In this document: one piece after another, positions 42,159-51,332 of the stretch | Numbering within the stretch: the stretch's first letter is position 1 | Layout of the letters: every line of letters starts with the position of its first letter | Origin: an uncultured Lachnospiraceae bacterium | GTDB taxonomy: Bacteria > Bacillota > Clostridia > Lachnospirales > Lachnospiraceae | NCBI GenBank assembly: GCA_946546945.1 | Contig: CAMNOU010000003.1 | Span: forward strand, 1 to 64,000 | DNA length: 64,000 nt | Direction: 5' to 3' | The notes under the pieces: model-generated | What the model was told of the DNA's origin: nothing | Seen by the model: only the letters and a program-made list of their open reading frames with translations | The model's database searches: none | Translations under genes and position numbers: made by a program

Positions 42159-42539
42159 TTATTTGATTGTATTGGAATTCTGATTATATGCTTTGGCAAC
42201 ACATTTCCACTCGCCGTCCATCTTCATCAGCAGCAGGTAATCGGTAAAATCAATGCGTCCTCCCCATTTTTCCTCCAGTACTCTGACAACTGCCAGGGTT
42301 TCCTCTACATCGATGACATCGATTCTTGCCTTAAATGCATCTCCGGCTCCAACCGTGTCAACATTGTGATAGAACTGTTCAATGGATCCATGTTCCAGTT
42401 CGCCATCCAGGTACCCGAAAAGAACAGCCTCATCGATAAACAGTTCTTTTGCATATTTGCTATTTCCTTCTGCCACACTCTTTACAAACTTCATGGCAGC
42501 CGCTTCTACTGCTTCATATTCCTTTACATCAGCACGCAT
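42159..42539 (-). CDS. SnoaL/NTF2-like small protein
   Basis: A 126-residue alpha+beta barrel protein of the NTF2-like/lumazine-binding-like group: N-terminal helix VEAAAMKFVKSVAEGN, AVLFGYLDGELEHGSIEQFYHNVD, then strands ending FTDYLLLMKMDGEWKCVAKAYNQ. Members are small enzymes or binding proteins of many kinds. The start is ATG 42539 with AAGGAG upstream; the longer frame to 42626 runs through the operator region. It diverges from the HxlR gene and heads a two-gene unit with the flavin reductase. Confidence 0.82.
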   Translation of the reverse strand: MRADVKEYEAVEAAAMKFVKSVAEGNSKYAKELFIDEAVLFGYLDGELEHGSIEQFYHNVDTVGAGDAFKARIDVIDVEETLAVVRVLEEKWGGRIDFTDYLLLMKMDGEWKCVAKAYNQNSNTIK

Positions 42540-42619
42540 CTTAATCTCCTTTCCCTTTAAAAAAACTTTCTGGACTTTTTTGTCTCTCTTCATTATAATA
42601 AACAGAGAACAAAAAACAA

Positions 42620-42642
42620 GTACCATCTTTAAAGTAAGGTAC
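42620..42642. promoter_or_regulatory. Candidate HxlR operator
   Basis: Imperfect 23-bp palindrome with arms GTACC and GGTAC around a TCTTTAAAG-like core, in the 128-base gap between the divergent SnoaL-like and HxlR genes. GTAC-ended palindromes are typical of HxlR-family sites. Confidence 0.6.
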
Positions 42643-42667
42643 TATCTTAAAAGAAAGTGTAGAAACC

Positions 42668-43000
42668 ATGATAGCAAACTATATTGAAAATGCAAATTTC
42701 GAAGATACCGGGTTCAGCTATACCCTTTCACTCATCTCAGGGAAGCACAAGATGGTGATTCTTTACTGTCTCATGGAATACGAACCGGTTCGTTTTAACG
42801 AATTACAGCGCTATCTGAAGAAAATTTCAGACAAAACCCTGAGCCAGAATCTGAAAGAACTGGAACGGGATGAACTGATCCACCGCGAAGTGTTCTCTCA
42901 GATTCCGCCCAGGGTAGAGTATTCTCTCACCGAGAGAGGAAAATCACTCATGAAAGTACTCGATCAGCTCTGTGTCTGGGGTGAGGAGAACCGAAAATAA
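42668..43000 (+). CDS. HxlR-family transcriptional regulator
   Basis: A 110-residue winged-helix regulator with the HxlR pattern: GFSYTLSLISGKHKMVILYCLMEYEPVRFNELQRYLKKISDKTLSQNLKELERDELIHREVFSQIPPRVEYSLTERGKSL. HxlR regulators sense aldehydes, quinones or oxidants, often through a Cys near the N-terminus; here the first Cys is C36, in helix 2. Divergent from the SnoaL-like gene and probably its regulator. Convergent with the GH2 gene, only 9 bases away. Confidence 0.9.
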   Translation: MIANYIENANFEDTGFSYTLSLISGKHKMVILYCLMEYEPVRFNELQRYLKKISDKTLSQNLKELERDELIHREVFSQIPPRVEYSLTERGKSLMKVLDQLCVWGEENRK

Positions 43001-43009
43001 CGGATTTCA

Positions 43010-45454
43010 TCAGTCCAGACGAACACGCCTGATTCCGAAAGCACTTTCTATTACAACCTCCGTTTCTGCATCTGCAGCATCTTTGCGGACAATCAAAAGA
43101 GCATGGCCTCTCCAGGTCTCTGTCTCATTTGCTGTATAAGCGTACTGTGTTTTGGGGTTGCCGCTTCCAAATCCCAGGATTTTTCCTCCCTCGATTCCGG
43201 CGGTCAGTTTCTGCTCTGCTGCATCATACACGACTCCATTCTTATCTGCGGCGTAGATATCAATATACCGGACCGGATTCTGATCGGCTGAGCCCCAGGG
43301 TTCTTCCACATGTATGGATAAATCTATGTCCCGCTGCGCTGTTGCAAGCCGGTATTCTCCGGTCTTTTCTTCATTCGTATATGTCACGGCCAGAAGTTCT
43401 CCGGGTTCATAGGTAAGTTCAAACAAGATCCGGTATCCGGCTGCTTCGCCGGATTCTTTTCTGCCCATGGATCTTCCATTTAAGAATAGTTCCACTTCAT
43501 CCCCCGGCGCATAGATTTCCACAACCACCGGTTTCCCTTCAAATCCCGGATGTGTCCAGGAGGAATAGCTGTCGCTGATGACCCAGGGGGTCTTGATCAG
43601 CCTTTCACCGTAATGCTGCGGCGGCTGGACTGTGATATATGGATCGCTTCGAAGTCCGAAAACCACCTCTCTGAAATAAGACGCCGGTCTTCTGAATCCG
43701 GTCAGATCGATATCTCCGCAGTATGCCAGCTGACTGGGAAAGCGTGCTCCAAAGCCGCCTTCCCCAAAGCGATAAGCAGGCACGCCCACTCCGGCCTCTC
43801 CGATATAGTCCCAGCCGGTCCAGGTAAAATCGCCAATGACGTGATGATTCCTCTTGATGATCGACCAGTTTTTCGCAATGTCCGGCGGATAGGTCTCACT
43901 TCCGACAATGACCCGGTTGGGATATGTCTTTCCATCCTGCTCATAGCGGGCTGTCATGTAGTTATATCCGAGCAGATCCAGAGACGGTTCCACATTTTCA
44001 AGTCGTTCACTGATTGCCGGATGGACGACGATCTGATCCATCTTCGTGTCCATGACAGACATAAAGTCATTTACATTTGCACCTTCCTCAATCTCTCCCG
44101 CTTCTGCCATTTCTCTGGACAGATCCGCCATAATCTCCGGGACTCTGTCTCCGGCTGCAAAAACACCGTTGATCGCTGCCAGCACAAAACGTGTATCATC
44201 CAGATCTCTGATCGCGTCACGCATCTTTGAAGCAATCATTGCTCCCTGAGCCGTGCCGACTTCCGGGATTTCATTTCCGATGGAATAAAGAATCACTGAC
44301 GGATGATTGTAGTCTTTTTTCACCATGCTCTGTGTATCCTGTTTCCACCATTTTGAAAAATAGAGACTGTAATCGAAATCCGTTTTACAGCGTGTCCACA
44401 TGTCAAAAGATTCATCCATGACATACATGCCGACATGATCGCAGGCGCGAAGGAGCGCCGGCGCAGCCGGATGGTGAGAAATCCGGACGGCATTGAACCC
44501 CGCTTCTTTCAGCAGCCGGATCTGTCGAACCTGCGCTTCTTCCAGTGTGACAGCTCCCAGAAGTCCGCTGTCATGATGGATACACGCACCTCTTAACTTT
44601 GTTTCCTTCCCGTTGATACGCAGTCCCCGTTTCGCATCCATCTGAAGGGTGCGCAGTCCGAAGGTTTCTGTATTCTCATCTGTCAGTACATCTCCTATAT
44701 ACAGACTTGTTCGGCATTGATATAAGTCCGGAGTTTCCGCTGACCATGCCGCAGGGTCAGCGATCGTGATCCGCTGTGTGATATGCCGTTCTTCTCCCTC
44801 GTAAATATGCAGATGTGCCGTCTCTGATGCCGCGGTTTTTCCCTCCGGATCAATAATCTCTGTCACAATTCTGATCTTCTGAGAAGTATATCTGCGGTTT
44901 TTTATGCCGCTCGTTACCGTGATGACGCCATATGCGCTATCCAGACTCTGTGTCCTGATCCTGATATCCCCCGGCATGATATAAACCGTATCCGAAGTAA
45001 GCAGATAAACATCACGGTAAATACCGCTGCCGCTGTACCAGCGGGAATTCTTCATGGATCCATTCTTTACAAAGACACGGATTTCATTGTCTGCATCGTA
45101 AAGAAGATGCTCATCCAGCGGCACATAGAATCCGGTATACCCATACGGGCAGCGCGCCGCCAGCGCACCATTGACATAGACCATGGCATTCATATAGACG
45201 CCCTCAAAATACAGCTGAACGGTTCTGTCCTTCCATTCCTCCGGGGCGTACAGATTTTTCAGATATACATAGTTCGCACCGTCCCGAAATCCGGTATTCC
45301 CTTCATTCCGGCTGTCTGCGTACGCAGACTCCCGGGCCATCGCATCATGCGGCAGATCGACTGTTTCCGCCTGCTTCGGGACATCCCAGATTAATGCAAA
45401 AGAATCCTCATCTTTCCAGAATTTCCAGTCATCATTCCATTTTTTGACGTACAT
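43010..45454 (-). CDS. GH2 family glycoside hydrolase (beta-galactosidase-like)
   Basis: An 814-residue GH2 enzyme with the usual modules: jelly-roll sugar-binding domain (about 1-160), Ig-like domain (about 165-270), TIM barrel (about 275-570) and C-terminal Ig-like domains. Acid/base Glu395 lies in YSIGNEIPE and the nucleophile Glu520 in VIVGSETYP. No signal peptide, so it acts on imported oligosaccharides. GH2 covers beta-galactosidases, glucuronidases and mannosidases; next to a uronate operon a glucuronidase-like activity is possible, but the sequence does not decide. Good GGGGGAG site before ATG 45454. Confidence 0.9.
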   Translation of the reverse strand: MYVKKWNDDWKFWKDEDSFALIWDVPKQAETVDLPHDAMARESAYADSRNEGNTGFRDGANYVYLKNLYAPEEWKDRTVQLYFEGVYMNAMVYVNGALAARCPYGYTGFYVPLDEHLLYDADNEIRVFVKNGSMKNSRWYSGSGIYRDVYLLTSDTVYIMPGDIRIRTQSLDSAYGVITVTSGIKNRRYTSQKIRIVTEIIDPEGKTAASETAHLHIYEGEERHITQRITIADPAAWSAETPDLYQCRTSLYIGDVLTDENTETFGLRTLQMDAKRGLRINGKETKLRGACIHHDSGLLGAVTLEEAQVRQIRLLKEAGFNAVRISHHPAAPALLRACDHVGMYVMDESFDMWTRCKTDFDYSLYFSKWWKQDTQSMVKKDYNHPSVILYSIGNEIPEVGTAQGAMIASKMRDAIRDLDDTRFVLAAINGVFAAGDRVPEIMADLSREMAEAGEIEEGANVNDFMSVMDTKMDQIVVHPAISERLENVEPSLDLLGYNYMTARYEQDGKTYPNRVIVGSETYPPDIAKNWSIIKRNHHVIGDFTWTGWDYIGEAGVGVPAYRFGEGGFGARFPSQLAYCGDIDLTGFRRPASYFREVVFGLRSDPYITVQPPQHYGERLIKTPWVISDSYSSWTHPGFEGKPVVVEIYAPGDEVELFLNGRSMGRKESGEAAGYRILFELTYEPGELLAVTYTNEEKTGEYRLATAQRDIDLSIHVEEPWGSADQNPVRYIDIYAADKNGVVYDAAEQKLTAGIEGGKILGFGSGNPKTQYAYTANETETWRGHALLIVRKDAADAETEVVIESAFGIRRVRLD

Positions 45455-45504
45455 TGTTCTCCCCCTGTCCTTTGTATTATCCTGATAGATATCATTATAC
45501 TATC

Positions 45505-45544
45505 AAAAAGGCTGCAGCACTATACCAAAATGCTGCAGCCTTTT
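45505..45544 (-). terminator. Terminator of the uronate operon
   Basis: AAAAGGCTGCAGCA/TGCTGCAGCCTTTTT, perfect 14-bp stem with T-tract on the minus strand, 8 bases after the eda stop. Confidence 0.92.
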
Positions 45545-45552
45545 CATTCTTT

Positions 45553-46227
45553 TTACTTTTTAAGTTCCGTTTTCTCTTCAGCGGACATCAATGTACGATC
45601 TCTGATTTCTGCGGCTTCTGACGCGAGCCGTTCAATTTCACCATAGTTTCCCTCTTCCAGAAGCTTTTCCGGTACGATCCAGGTGCCTCCGCAGCACAGG
45701 ACATTTTTCTGCTGCAGATATTCTTTCAGATTTTCCGGATGAATCCCGCCTGTCGGCATAAACCGCATCGATGCGTACGGCCCTGCAAAGGCACGAAGCA
45801 TCTGCACTCCGCCGCTGGCTTCCGCCGGGAAGAATTTTACGGTGTGCAGCCCTTCCCGCATGCACTGTTCGACTTCCGTCGGCGTAGATACACCGGGAAT
45901 CACAGCAACTCCGTTTCTCCTGCACCAGCGGACCGTTTCGAGATTCAGTCCGGGACTCACGATGCATTCTGCACCGCATTCCACTGCCGTTTCCGCAGTT
46001 GCCGGATTCAGTACAGTGCCCGCAATAACCAGCATGTCCGGAACTTCTGCTCTAATCCGGCGGATTGCCTCTGCCGCGGCATCACTTCGAAATGTGATCT
46101 CCGCAGCAAGAATTCCTGCTCTTTTCAGTGCCCCGGCCATCAAAGCAGCCTGACCGGAATTTTGCAGTTTCACGACCGGGATGACTCCGGCCTGACTCAA
46201 TTTCTGATATAGTTCATTTTCCGACAT
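45553..46227 (-). CDS. eda: KDPG/KHG aldolase
   Basis: A 224-residue class I aldolase that splits 2-keto-3-deoxy-6-phosphogluconate into pyruvate and glyceraldehyde-3-phosphate. The Schiff-base lysine is K131 (TVKFFPAE) and the catalytic Glu is E43 (AEITFRS), two residues off the E. coli numbers. PTGGIHPENL binds the phosphate. The start is ATG 46227 with AAAGGAGC upstream; a longer frame to 46380 overlaps kdgK and lacks conservation. Last gene and final step of the uronate operon. Confidence 0.95.
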   Translation of the reverse strand: MSENELYQKLSQAGVIPVVKLQNSGQAALMAGALKRAGILAAEITFRSDAAAEAIRRIRAEVPDMLVIAGTVLNPATAETAVECGAECIVSPGLNLETVRWCRRNGVAVIPGVSTPTEVEQCMREGLHTVKFFPAEASGGVQMLRAFAGPYASMRFMPTGGIHPENLKEYLQQKNVLCCGGTWIVPEKLLEEGNYGEIERLASEAAEIRDRTLMSAEEKTELKK

Positions 46228-46241
46228 ATCCTGCTCCTTTT

Positions 46242-47198
46242 TTATTCGCCCGCAGCCGGAGTTGTCTGCATAAAGTGTTCCAGTTCCTCTCTTGTCGGCA
46301 GTCCTTCGTTGTCGCTTTCCTGCATGATCTGGATAGCGCCGATCGCATTCGCGCGGCGCAAAGCTTCTTCCAGAGAACACCCTTCCAGGATAGCACTTTC
46401 AAATCCTGCCGCGAAACCATCTCCTGCCCCCACCGTATCAACGATCGGCCCGTGCTCATAAGCGGGAACCCGCACAAATCCATTCTTTGTGAAGGCCGCA
46501 GCTCCACGGGCACCCATCTTGATGACGACGCAGCCCGCCCCTTTTTCCAGATAAAAGGACGCGATATCCTTTGGATTCCTGCTGCCGCATAAAATATACC
46601 CTTCTTCTTCTCCGGGCATTACGTAATCTGCCAGCGCTGCCAGACGATTGATTTCTGTAATCATCGTTTCTTCATCCTGCCAGAGGGCCGGGCGCAGATT
46701 CGGATCAAAAAACACCGGTTTCTCCTTTTCCCGTGCCTGCTCCATCATCCAGAACGTCGTTTCCTTCGCAGACTGCGATGTCGCAGGAAGAATTCCTGAC
46801 GTGTGGAGCGCATCCCACTGTTCGAAGTCTGTGTTCTCAACATCTTCCACTCTGATTGCGGATGCCGCGGAATTTTTTCGGTAATAATACGTATCCGGAT
46901 CTCCCTGACTGGTTTTTCCCTTCAGCATATATCCGGTACGCCGGTCATCCGCGATTACAGTCAGTGACGTATCGATCCGGTTGGCCTGCATCTCTTTGAT
47001 AATCTTTTTCCCAAACGGGTCATTGCCAAGGCGTGTAATATATCCGGCTTTGTGTCCAAGACGTGTAAGTCCCACTGCCACATTAAACTCCGCCCCGGCA
47101 ACGGACGACTTGAAAAGCCTGACATCCTCCAGCTTCCCTTCTTCACAGGCGATAAATAATCCCATAGGTTCCCCCAGGGTCAGTATTTTTTTCTGCAC
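46242..47198 (-). CDS. kdgK: 2-keto-3-deoxygluconate kinase (PfkB family)
   Basis: A 318-residue ribokinase-like sugar kinase: N-terminal ILTLGEPMGLF, VAGAEFNVAVGLTRLG substrate region and the PfkB signature DTVGAGDGFAAGF with catalytic D260. Between kduI and eda it should phosphorylate KDG to KDPG. The start codon is GTG at 47198 with GGGAGG 8 bases upstream. Gap to eda is 14 bases. Confidence 0.93.
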   Translation of the reverse strand: MQKKILTLGEPMGLFIACEEGKLEDVRLFKSSVAGAEFNVAVGLTRLGHKAGYITRLGNDPFGKKIIKEMQANRIDTSLTVIADDRRTGYMLKGKTSQGDPDTYYYRKNSAASAIRVEDVENTDFEQWDALHTSGILPATSQSAKETTFWMMEQAREKEKPVFFDPNLRPALWQDEETMITEINRLAALADYVMPGEEEGYILCGSRNPKDIASFYLEKGAGCVVIKMGARGAAAFTKNGFVRVPAYEHGPIVDTVGAGDGFAAGFESAILEGCSLEEALRRANAIGAIQIMQESDNEGLPTREELEHFMQTTPAAGE

Positions 47199-47241
47199 AG
47201 TTCTAGCCTCCCAAAAACATCTGTCCGATCTGCCGTCATGC

Positions 47242-48084
47242 TCATCGCATATCTTTCACCGGCACCTCGTCCATATCATCAAACGCCTTGTTCTCACCGC
47301 CCATGGCCCAGATAAAGGTGTAGTTTGCGGTACCGCAGCCGGCATGGATCGACCAGGACGGAGAAATAACGACATCATAGTTATCCACAACGATATGGCG
47401 CGTCTGCTGAGGCTGCCCCATCATATGAAACACCGCCTGTCCCTCAGGGATGTCAAAATATGTGTAGATTTCCATTCTTCGCTCATGCGTATGAACAGGC
47501 ATCGTATTCCAGACACTTCCTTCGGACAGCTTGGTTAGTCCCATGCTCAACTGACAGGTTTCCAGAACATCCGGATGAATAAACTGATTGATTACCCTCT
47601 TATTTGCGTTTTCCAGAGTTCCGCTGGGTCTTTTATTTGCCTGTTCAAAGCTGATAAACGTTGTTTTACAGGGTTTGTGTGCGGGTGCGGACACCAGGTA
47701 AAACCGCGCAGGATCATCTGCTTGATCGCTCTCAAAATATACTTCCCTGGTTCCCATGCTGATATACAGACAATCTTCAAAACCCATTGCATATTCCGTG
47801 CCATCCACAATAATTTTCCCTTTTCCGCCGATATTAAAGCATCCTGCCTCCCGGCGCTCCAGGAAATATTCCGTTCCGAAATTCTTCCAGATATCGATTC
47901 CCTGGTTGATCGGAAGACGGGTCTGCACCGGCATAATTCCCAGAACTACCATACGGTCTACATGAGAGTAAACCGCACAGACTTTGTCCTTCTGGTACAA
48001 ATCTGAAACTAAGAATTCCTTTCTCAGTTCTTCTGTTGTATACCGTTTCACATCTTCCGGACCTGTACTATATCGTATTTCCAT
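47242..48084 (-). CDS. kduI: 5-keto-4-deoxyuronate isomerase
   Basis: A 280-residue cupin isomerase that converts 5-keto-4-deoxyuronate (DKI) to 2,5-diketo-3-deoxygluconate. Zinc ligands H198, H200, E205 and H247 (MPVHTHERRMEIY and IHAGCG) have the same spacing as H196/H198/E203/H245 of E. coli KduI. The start is ATG 48084, with GGAGG 4 bases upstream; a frame starting at 48096 is possible but lacks a site. Confidence 0.95.
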   Translation of the reverse strand: MEIRYSTGPEDVKRYTTEELRKEFLVSDLYQKDKVCAVYSHVDRMVVLGIMPVQTRLPINQGIDIWKNFGTEYFLERREAGCFNIGGKGKIIVDGTEYAMGFEDCLYISMGTREVYFESDQADDPARFYLVSAPAHKPCKTTFISFEQANKRPSGTLENANKRVINQFIHPDVLETCQLSMGLTKLSEGSVWNTMPVHTHERRMEIYTYFDIPEGQAVFHMMGQPQQTRHIVVDNYDVVISPSWSIHAGCGTANYTFIWAMGGENKAFDDMDEVPVKDMR

Positions 48085-48110
48085 GATTACCTCCAAACTT
48101 TAAAACTAAT

Positions 48111-48470
48111 TCAGCGCTGTTTCAAATGAAAACGGAAGCCGGCGATATCATGTCTGAAATAGATGGTATTCAGCCTTCCGTCTTCGGTGTATCCGGCTGT
48201 TTCGTCATCAAATTCCACGCCGCGCTCCTCCAGCTGTTTTTTCGCCTGCGCAGCATCATCACACAGGATCGCCGCATGACCAAGTCTTCCGAGAAACGGA
48301 TGTTTCATAATCTCAAAACCGTCTCCGGCAAAAATGGACCCTTCCGTCTCCTTCTGTTCCCATCCGAAAAGCTTCTGCAGTAAATCTGCCGTCTCTCTGG
48401 CTTCTTCTTCATCCCTGCAGTTCATTCCAATGTGAGCCAGCTGATAATGTAATTGCTCAGTATTTGACAT
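48111..48470 (-). CDS. VOC-superfamily (glyoxalase-like) protein
   Basis: A 119-residue VOC fold protein (HIGMNCRDEEEARETADLLQKLFGW, then FEIMKHPFLGRLGHAAI, IYFRHDIAGFRFHLKQR). H12, E77-region and C-terminal His could bind metal, but the substrate is unknown. It lies between kduD and kduI (gaps 33 and 26 bases) and must be co-transcribed. VOC proteins often act as isomerases, epimerases or lyases; a helper step in uronate breakdown is an inference. Confidence 0.82.
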   Translation of the reverse strand: MSNTEQLHYQLAHIGMNCRDEEEARETADLLQKLFGWEQKETEGSIFAGDGFEIMKHPFLGRLGHAAILCDDAAQAKKQLEERGVEFDDETAGYTEDGRLNTIYFRHDIAGFRFHLKQR

Positions 48471-48503
48471 TTCGATTCTCCTTTATGTGACTGGTCAAAG
48501 TAA

Positions 48504-49271
48504 CTATTTGACCAGGTACCCTCCGTCGACCGGGATGACAGCCCCTGTGATATAATCCGAAGCACTGCTTGCCAGGAACACAACTGCTCCGATCAGATCC
48601 TCCGGGGTCCCCCAGCGGCCTGCCGGAATACGTCCCAGGATTTCTTTGTTCCGGGCCTCATCGTGAATCAGCGCAGTATTCATTTCGGTTGCCATATATC
48701 CCGGAGCGATTGCGTTTACCCGGATATTTTTTCCTGCCCAGTCATTGGACAGAGCCTTGGTAAGCTGCGCAACGCCTCCCTTCGATGCCGCGTAAGCCGG
48801 TACTGTATGACCTCCGAAAAAGCTCAGCATAGAAGCGAGATTGATGATTTTTCCGCCTCCTGTCTTCAACATCTGATTGCCGGCCAATTTGCACAGACGG
48901 AATACGACATTCAGATTCACATCAATCACATCATACCAGTCCTGATCAGAAAACTCCTCCGGCATGCTTCTTCTTTGAATACCGGCATTATTGACCAGGA
49001 TATCGATCTGTCCTCCCAGAAGCGAAAGAGCGCTCCGGAACATCGGCTCCAGTTCTTCACGCTGCGTGAAATCTGCTTTCAATCCTTTGACATCCAGTCC
49101 TTTTTTCTGCAGCTCTTCTGCTGTCAGGAGGACCTGTTCCGATGACCCGACAATGACTACGGAAGCGCCGGCACTGGCCAGACCTTCAGCCATCCCCCTT
49201 CCGAGTCCTCTTCCTCCTCCGGTCACGAGCGCCTTTTTTCCCGTCAGATCAAACATTTTTTCTATCTGCAT
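48504..49271 (-). CDS. kduD: 2-keto-3-deoxygluconate 5-dehydrogenase (SDR)
   Basis: A 255-residue short-chain dehydrogenase: cofactor loop TGGGRGLG (17-24), NNAG (94-97), catalytic S147, Y160 and K164 (YAASK) and the PG motif IAPGYMATEMN. In the kdu operon it should reduce 2,5-diketo-3-deoxygluconate to KDG with NAD(P)H. Length and start are normal. Confidence 0.93.
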   Translation of the reverse strand: MQIEKMFDLTGKKALVTGGGRGLGRGMAEGLASAGASVVIVGSSEQVLLTAEELQKKGLDVKGLKADFTQREELEPMFRSALSLLGGQIDILVNNAGIQRRSMPEEFSDQDWYDVIDVNLNVVFRLCKLAGNQMLKTGGGKIINLASMLSFFGGHTVPAYAASKGGVAQLTKALSNDWAGKNIRVNAIAPGYMATEMNTALIHDEARNKEILGRIPAGRWGTPEDLIGAVVFLASSASDYITGAVIPVDGGYLVK

Positions 49272-49289
49272 ATGCTCATCCTTCTTTCT

Positions 49290-50309
49290 TTATGGTTCAA
49301 AACAAAACATCGTCTTGATATTGCCGCTGTCCGGATCCACTGCGTCGCGAAAGGCTTCTTTCGCCTCTCCGGGCCGGAACACTTTCGTAATAATCGGCTC
49401 GTATAATTCCGGATGCCCGGCGACCAGCTTCGCAGCAATATCAAATTCCTTTCTCCGGTATACTCTGCTGAACTGAATCGTGCATTCTTTATACATTCCC
49501 TGTCCGAGTGCCAGAGATGCCGGTTTTGCATATCCGGCAACAATGAAGATCACACCGTGTACCTTGACACAGTCAAACAGACAGGAAGCGACCGGCTGTA
49601 CTCCGGCACAGTCAATGACCCAGTCATAGCCGTCTCCGGCGGTGCGGCTTTTGATGTACTCCGCCATATTATCAATGGCGGACGGATCGGCCACTTCGAA
49701 GCCCATCTCCCGTGCTTTTTCTGTTCGCACGGGATTCGTCTCCATCAGCAGAAGATCTGTACATCCATACAGTTTTAAGGTAACTGCCATTGCCAGCCCA
49801 ATCGTTCCGGCTCCGAAGATCACCGCATTGTCTCCGGGACGGTAATCTCTTTCTCTCAGTGCGTGTACGACAACTGCCGCCGGTTCAATAAAGGCTCCAA
49901 GCTTCATACTCAGATTTTCCGGCAGCGCAACAATACTCTCCTTTGGAGCAACGGTATATTCTGCAAATCCTCCGTCACAGTCAATGCCCAAAAGCCCAAG
50001 CGTATTGCATACATGCTCATTGCCTTCCCTGCAGGGCGTGCATTTTTTGCAGGAAAGCAGCGGATATACCGCAACCGCAGTCCCTTGCGGAATACCGGGC
50101 ACATCTTCACTGATCAGTGTTCCCGCATATTCATGTCCCTGAATCAGAGGTGCTTTTGCGCGGGGATGAAATCCCTTATAAATATTTTTATCTGTCCCGC
50201 AGATCCCGGCATGCGATACCCGGATCAGCGCATATCCCTCCGGCACCTGCGGCACCGGCTGTTCACGGAGTTCTTCCCTGTCTGCCCCTTCCCATATAAT
50301 TGCTTTCAT
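49290..50309 (-). CDS. Zinc-dependent medium-chain alcohol/polyol dehydrogenase
   Basis: A 339-residue MDR protein. Catalytic zinc ligands C37 and H59-E60, structural zinc Cys C87, C90, C93 and C101, and the Rossmann motif FGAGTIGLAMAV. It resembles L-idonate/galactonate/threonine dehydrogenases. In this operon it may oxidise or reduce a hexonate or hexuronate such as tagaturonate or L-galactonate, but the substrate cannot be fixed from sequence. Confidence 0.88.
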   Translation of the reverse strand: MKAIIWEGADREELREQPVPQVPEGYALIRVSHAGICGTDKNIYKGFHPRAKAPLIQGHEYAGTLISEDVPGIPQGTAVAVYPLLSCKKCTPCREGNEHVCNTLGLLGIDCDGGFAEYTVAPKESIVALPENLSMKLGAFIEPAAVVVHALRERDYRPGDNAVIFGAGTIGLAMAVTLKLYGCTDLLLMETNPVRTEKAREMGFEVADPSAIDNMAEYIKSRTAGDGYDWVIDCAGVQPVASCLFDCVKVHGVIFIVAGYAKPASLALGQGMYKECTIQFSRVYRRKEFDIAAKLVAGHPELYEPIITKVFRPGEAKEAFRDAVDPDSGNIKTMFCFEP

Positions 50310-50339
50310 ATTCTGCTCCTGTTATGCGTGCATTTCCGT

Positions 50340-51311
50340 TCAGATCACTTCGTTGACCAATGCTTCCCCATTCAGAAATCTGACTGCTTCTAAAGCACAT
50401 TTCTGCTTGAGTTCTTTCGCTGCCTCTTCCGAATACCAGCTCATATGCGGCGTAATCAGACAATTCTCATGCCGGAATAAAGGGCTGTCGGGATTCAGGG
50501 GCTCTTTGTGAAAGACATCAAGCCCCGCTCCCTGCACCTTTCCGCTCTCGAGAGCACGGTCTAAAGCATCTTCGTCAATCAGACCGCCTCTGGATACATT
50601 AATCAGATATACTCCATCTTTCATGGCTGCAAACGTTTCTTCGTTCAGCATGTGAACATTCGTTTCATCCAACGAACAATGCAGTGAGATAATATCGGAC
50701 TGCCTGCATAATTCCATGAGAGAATCCACATATTTCACATACGGAATCCGCTCATCCGGTTTCGTTGCCGAACAATACGCAGGATCGAAGGCGATCACAT
50801 TCAGCTTCAGTCCGTGTGCGCGCTCGATGAAAGCCCGTCCGATCCGTCCGGTCCCAACCACGCCGACCGTCATCGTGTTCAGTCTGTGCACCGGGATCGT
50901 GTCCGCATAGTCCCAGTGCCCCGCAGCACATTTTTTTGCTGCCAGCCAGACTTTGCGTACGACAGCAAGCATCAGCGTTACCGCCTGATCCGCCACTTCA
51001 CTGACACCGTAGTCCGGGACATTACAAACGTGAACTCCGTATTTTTTTGCGTCGGCAAGATTCACATTGTCAACACCTACACCGTAGCGCACGATACACT
51101 TCAGTGTCGGGATGGCTGAAAAGATCTTCTCATCCATCTTTACATATTGATTCAAAAATACTTCTGCGCCTTTGCACTGCGCAATTACTTCATCCTGTGT
51201 CTGACACTGCAGCCATTTAAACGGAAGTCCTGCCTGATCAAACACTTCTTTTTCCATATTTACATCACTGTGATCACAGTCACAGATGATTACTTTTGGA
51301 TTTTCTGTCAT
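50340..51311 (-). CDS. D-isomer-specific 2-hydroxyacid dehydrogenase
   Basis: A 323-residue NAD-dependent dehydrogenase of the phosphoglycerate dehydrogenase/CtBP type. VGVVGTGRIGRAFIERA is the dinucleotide loop, NVSRGGLIDEDAL holds the catalytic Arg, and LITPHMSWYS carries the His. VCNVPDYGVSEVADQAVTLMLAV is the family N-terminal signature. It may act on a keto-acid side product of uronate metabolism. Confidence 0.88.
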   Translation of the reverse strand: MTENPKVIICDCDHSDVNMEKEVFDQAGLPFKWLQCQTQDEVIAQCKGAEVFLNQYVKMDEKIFSAIPTLKCIVRYGVGVDNVNLADAKKYGVHVCNVPDYGVSEVADQAVTLMLAVVRKVWLAAKKCAAGHWDYADTIPVHRLNTMTVGVVGTGRIGRAFIERAHGLKLNVIAFDPAYCSATKPDERIPYVKYVDSLMELCRQSDIISLHCSLDETNVHMLNEETFAAMKDGVYLINVSRGGLIDEDALDRALESGKVQGAGLDVFHKEPLNPDSPLFRHENCLITPHMSWYSEEAAKELKQKCALEAVRFLNGEALVNEVI

Positions 51312-51332
51312 CTTACATCCTTTCCGGCTTTA

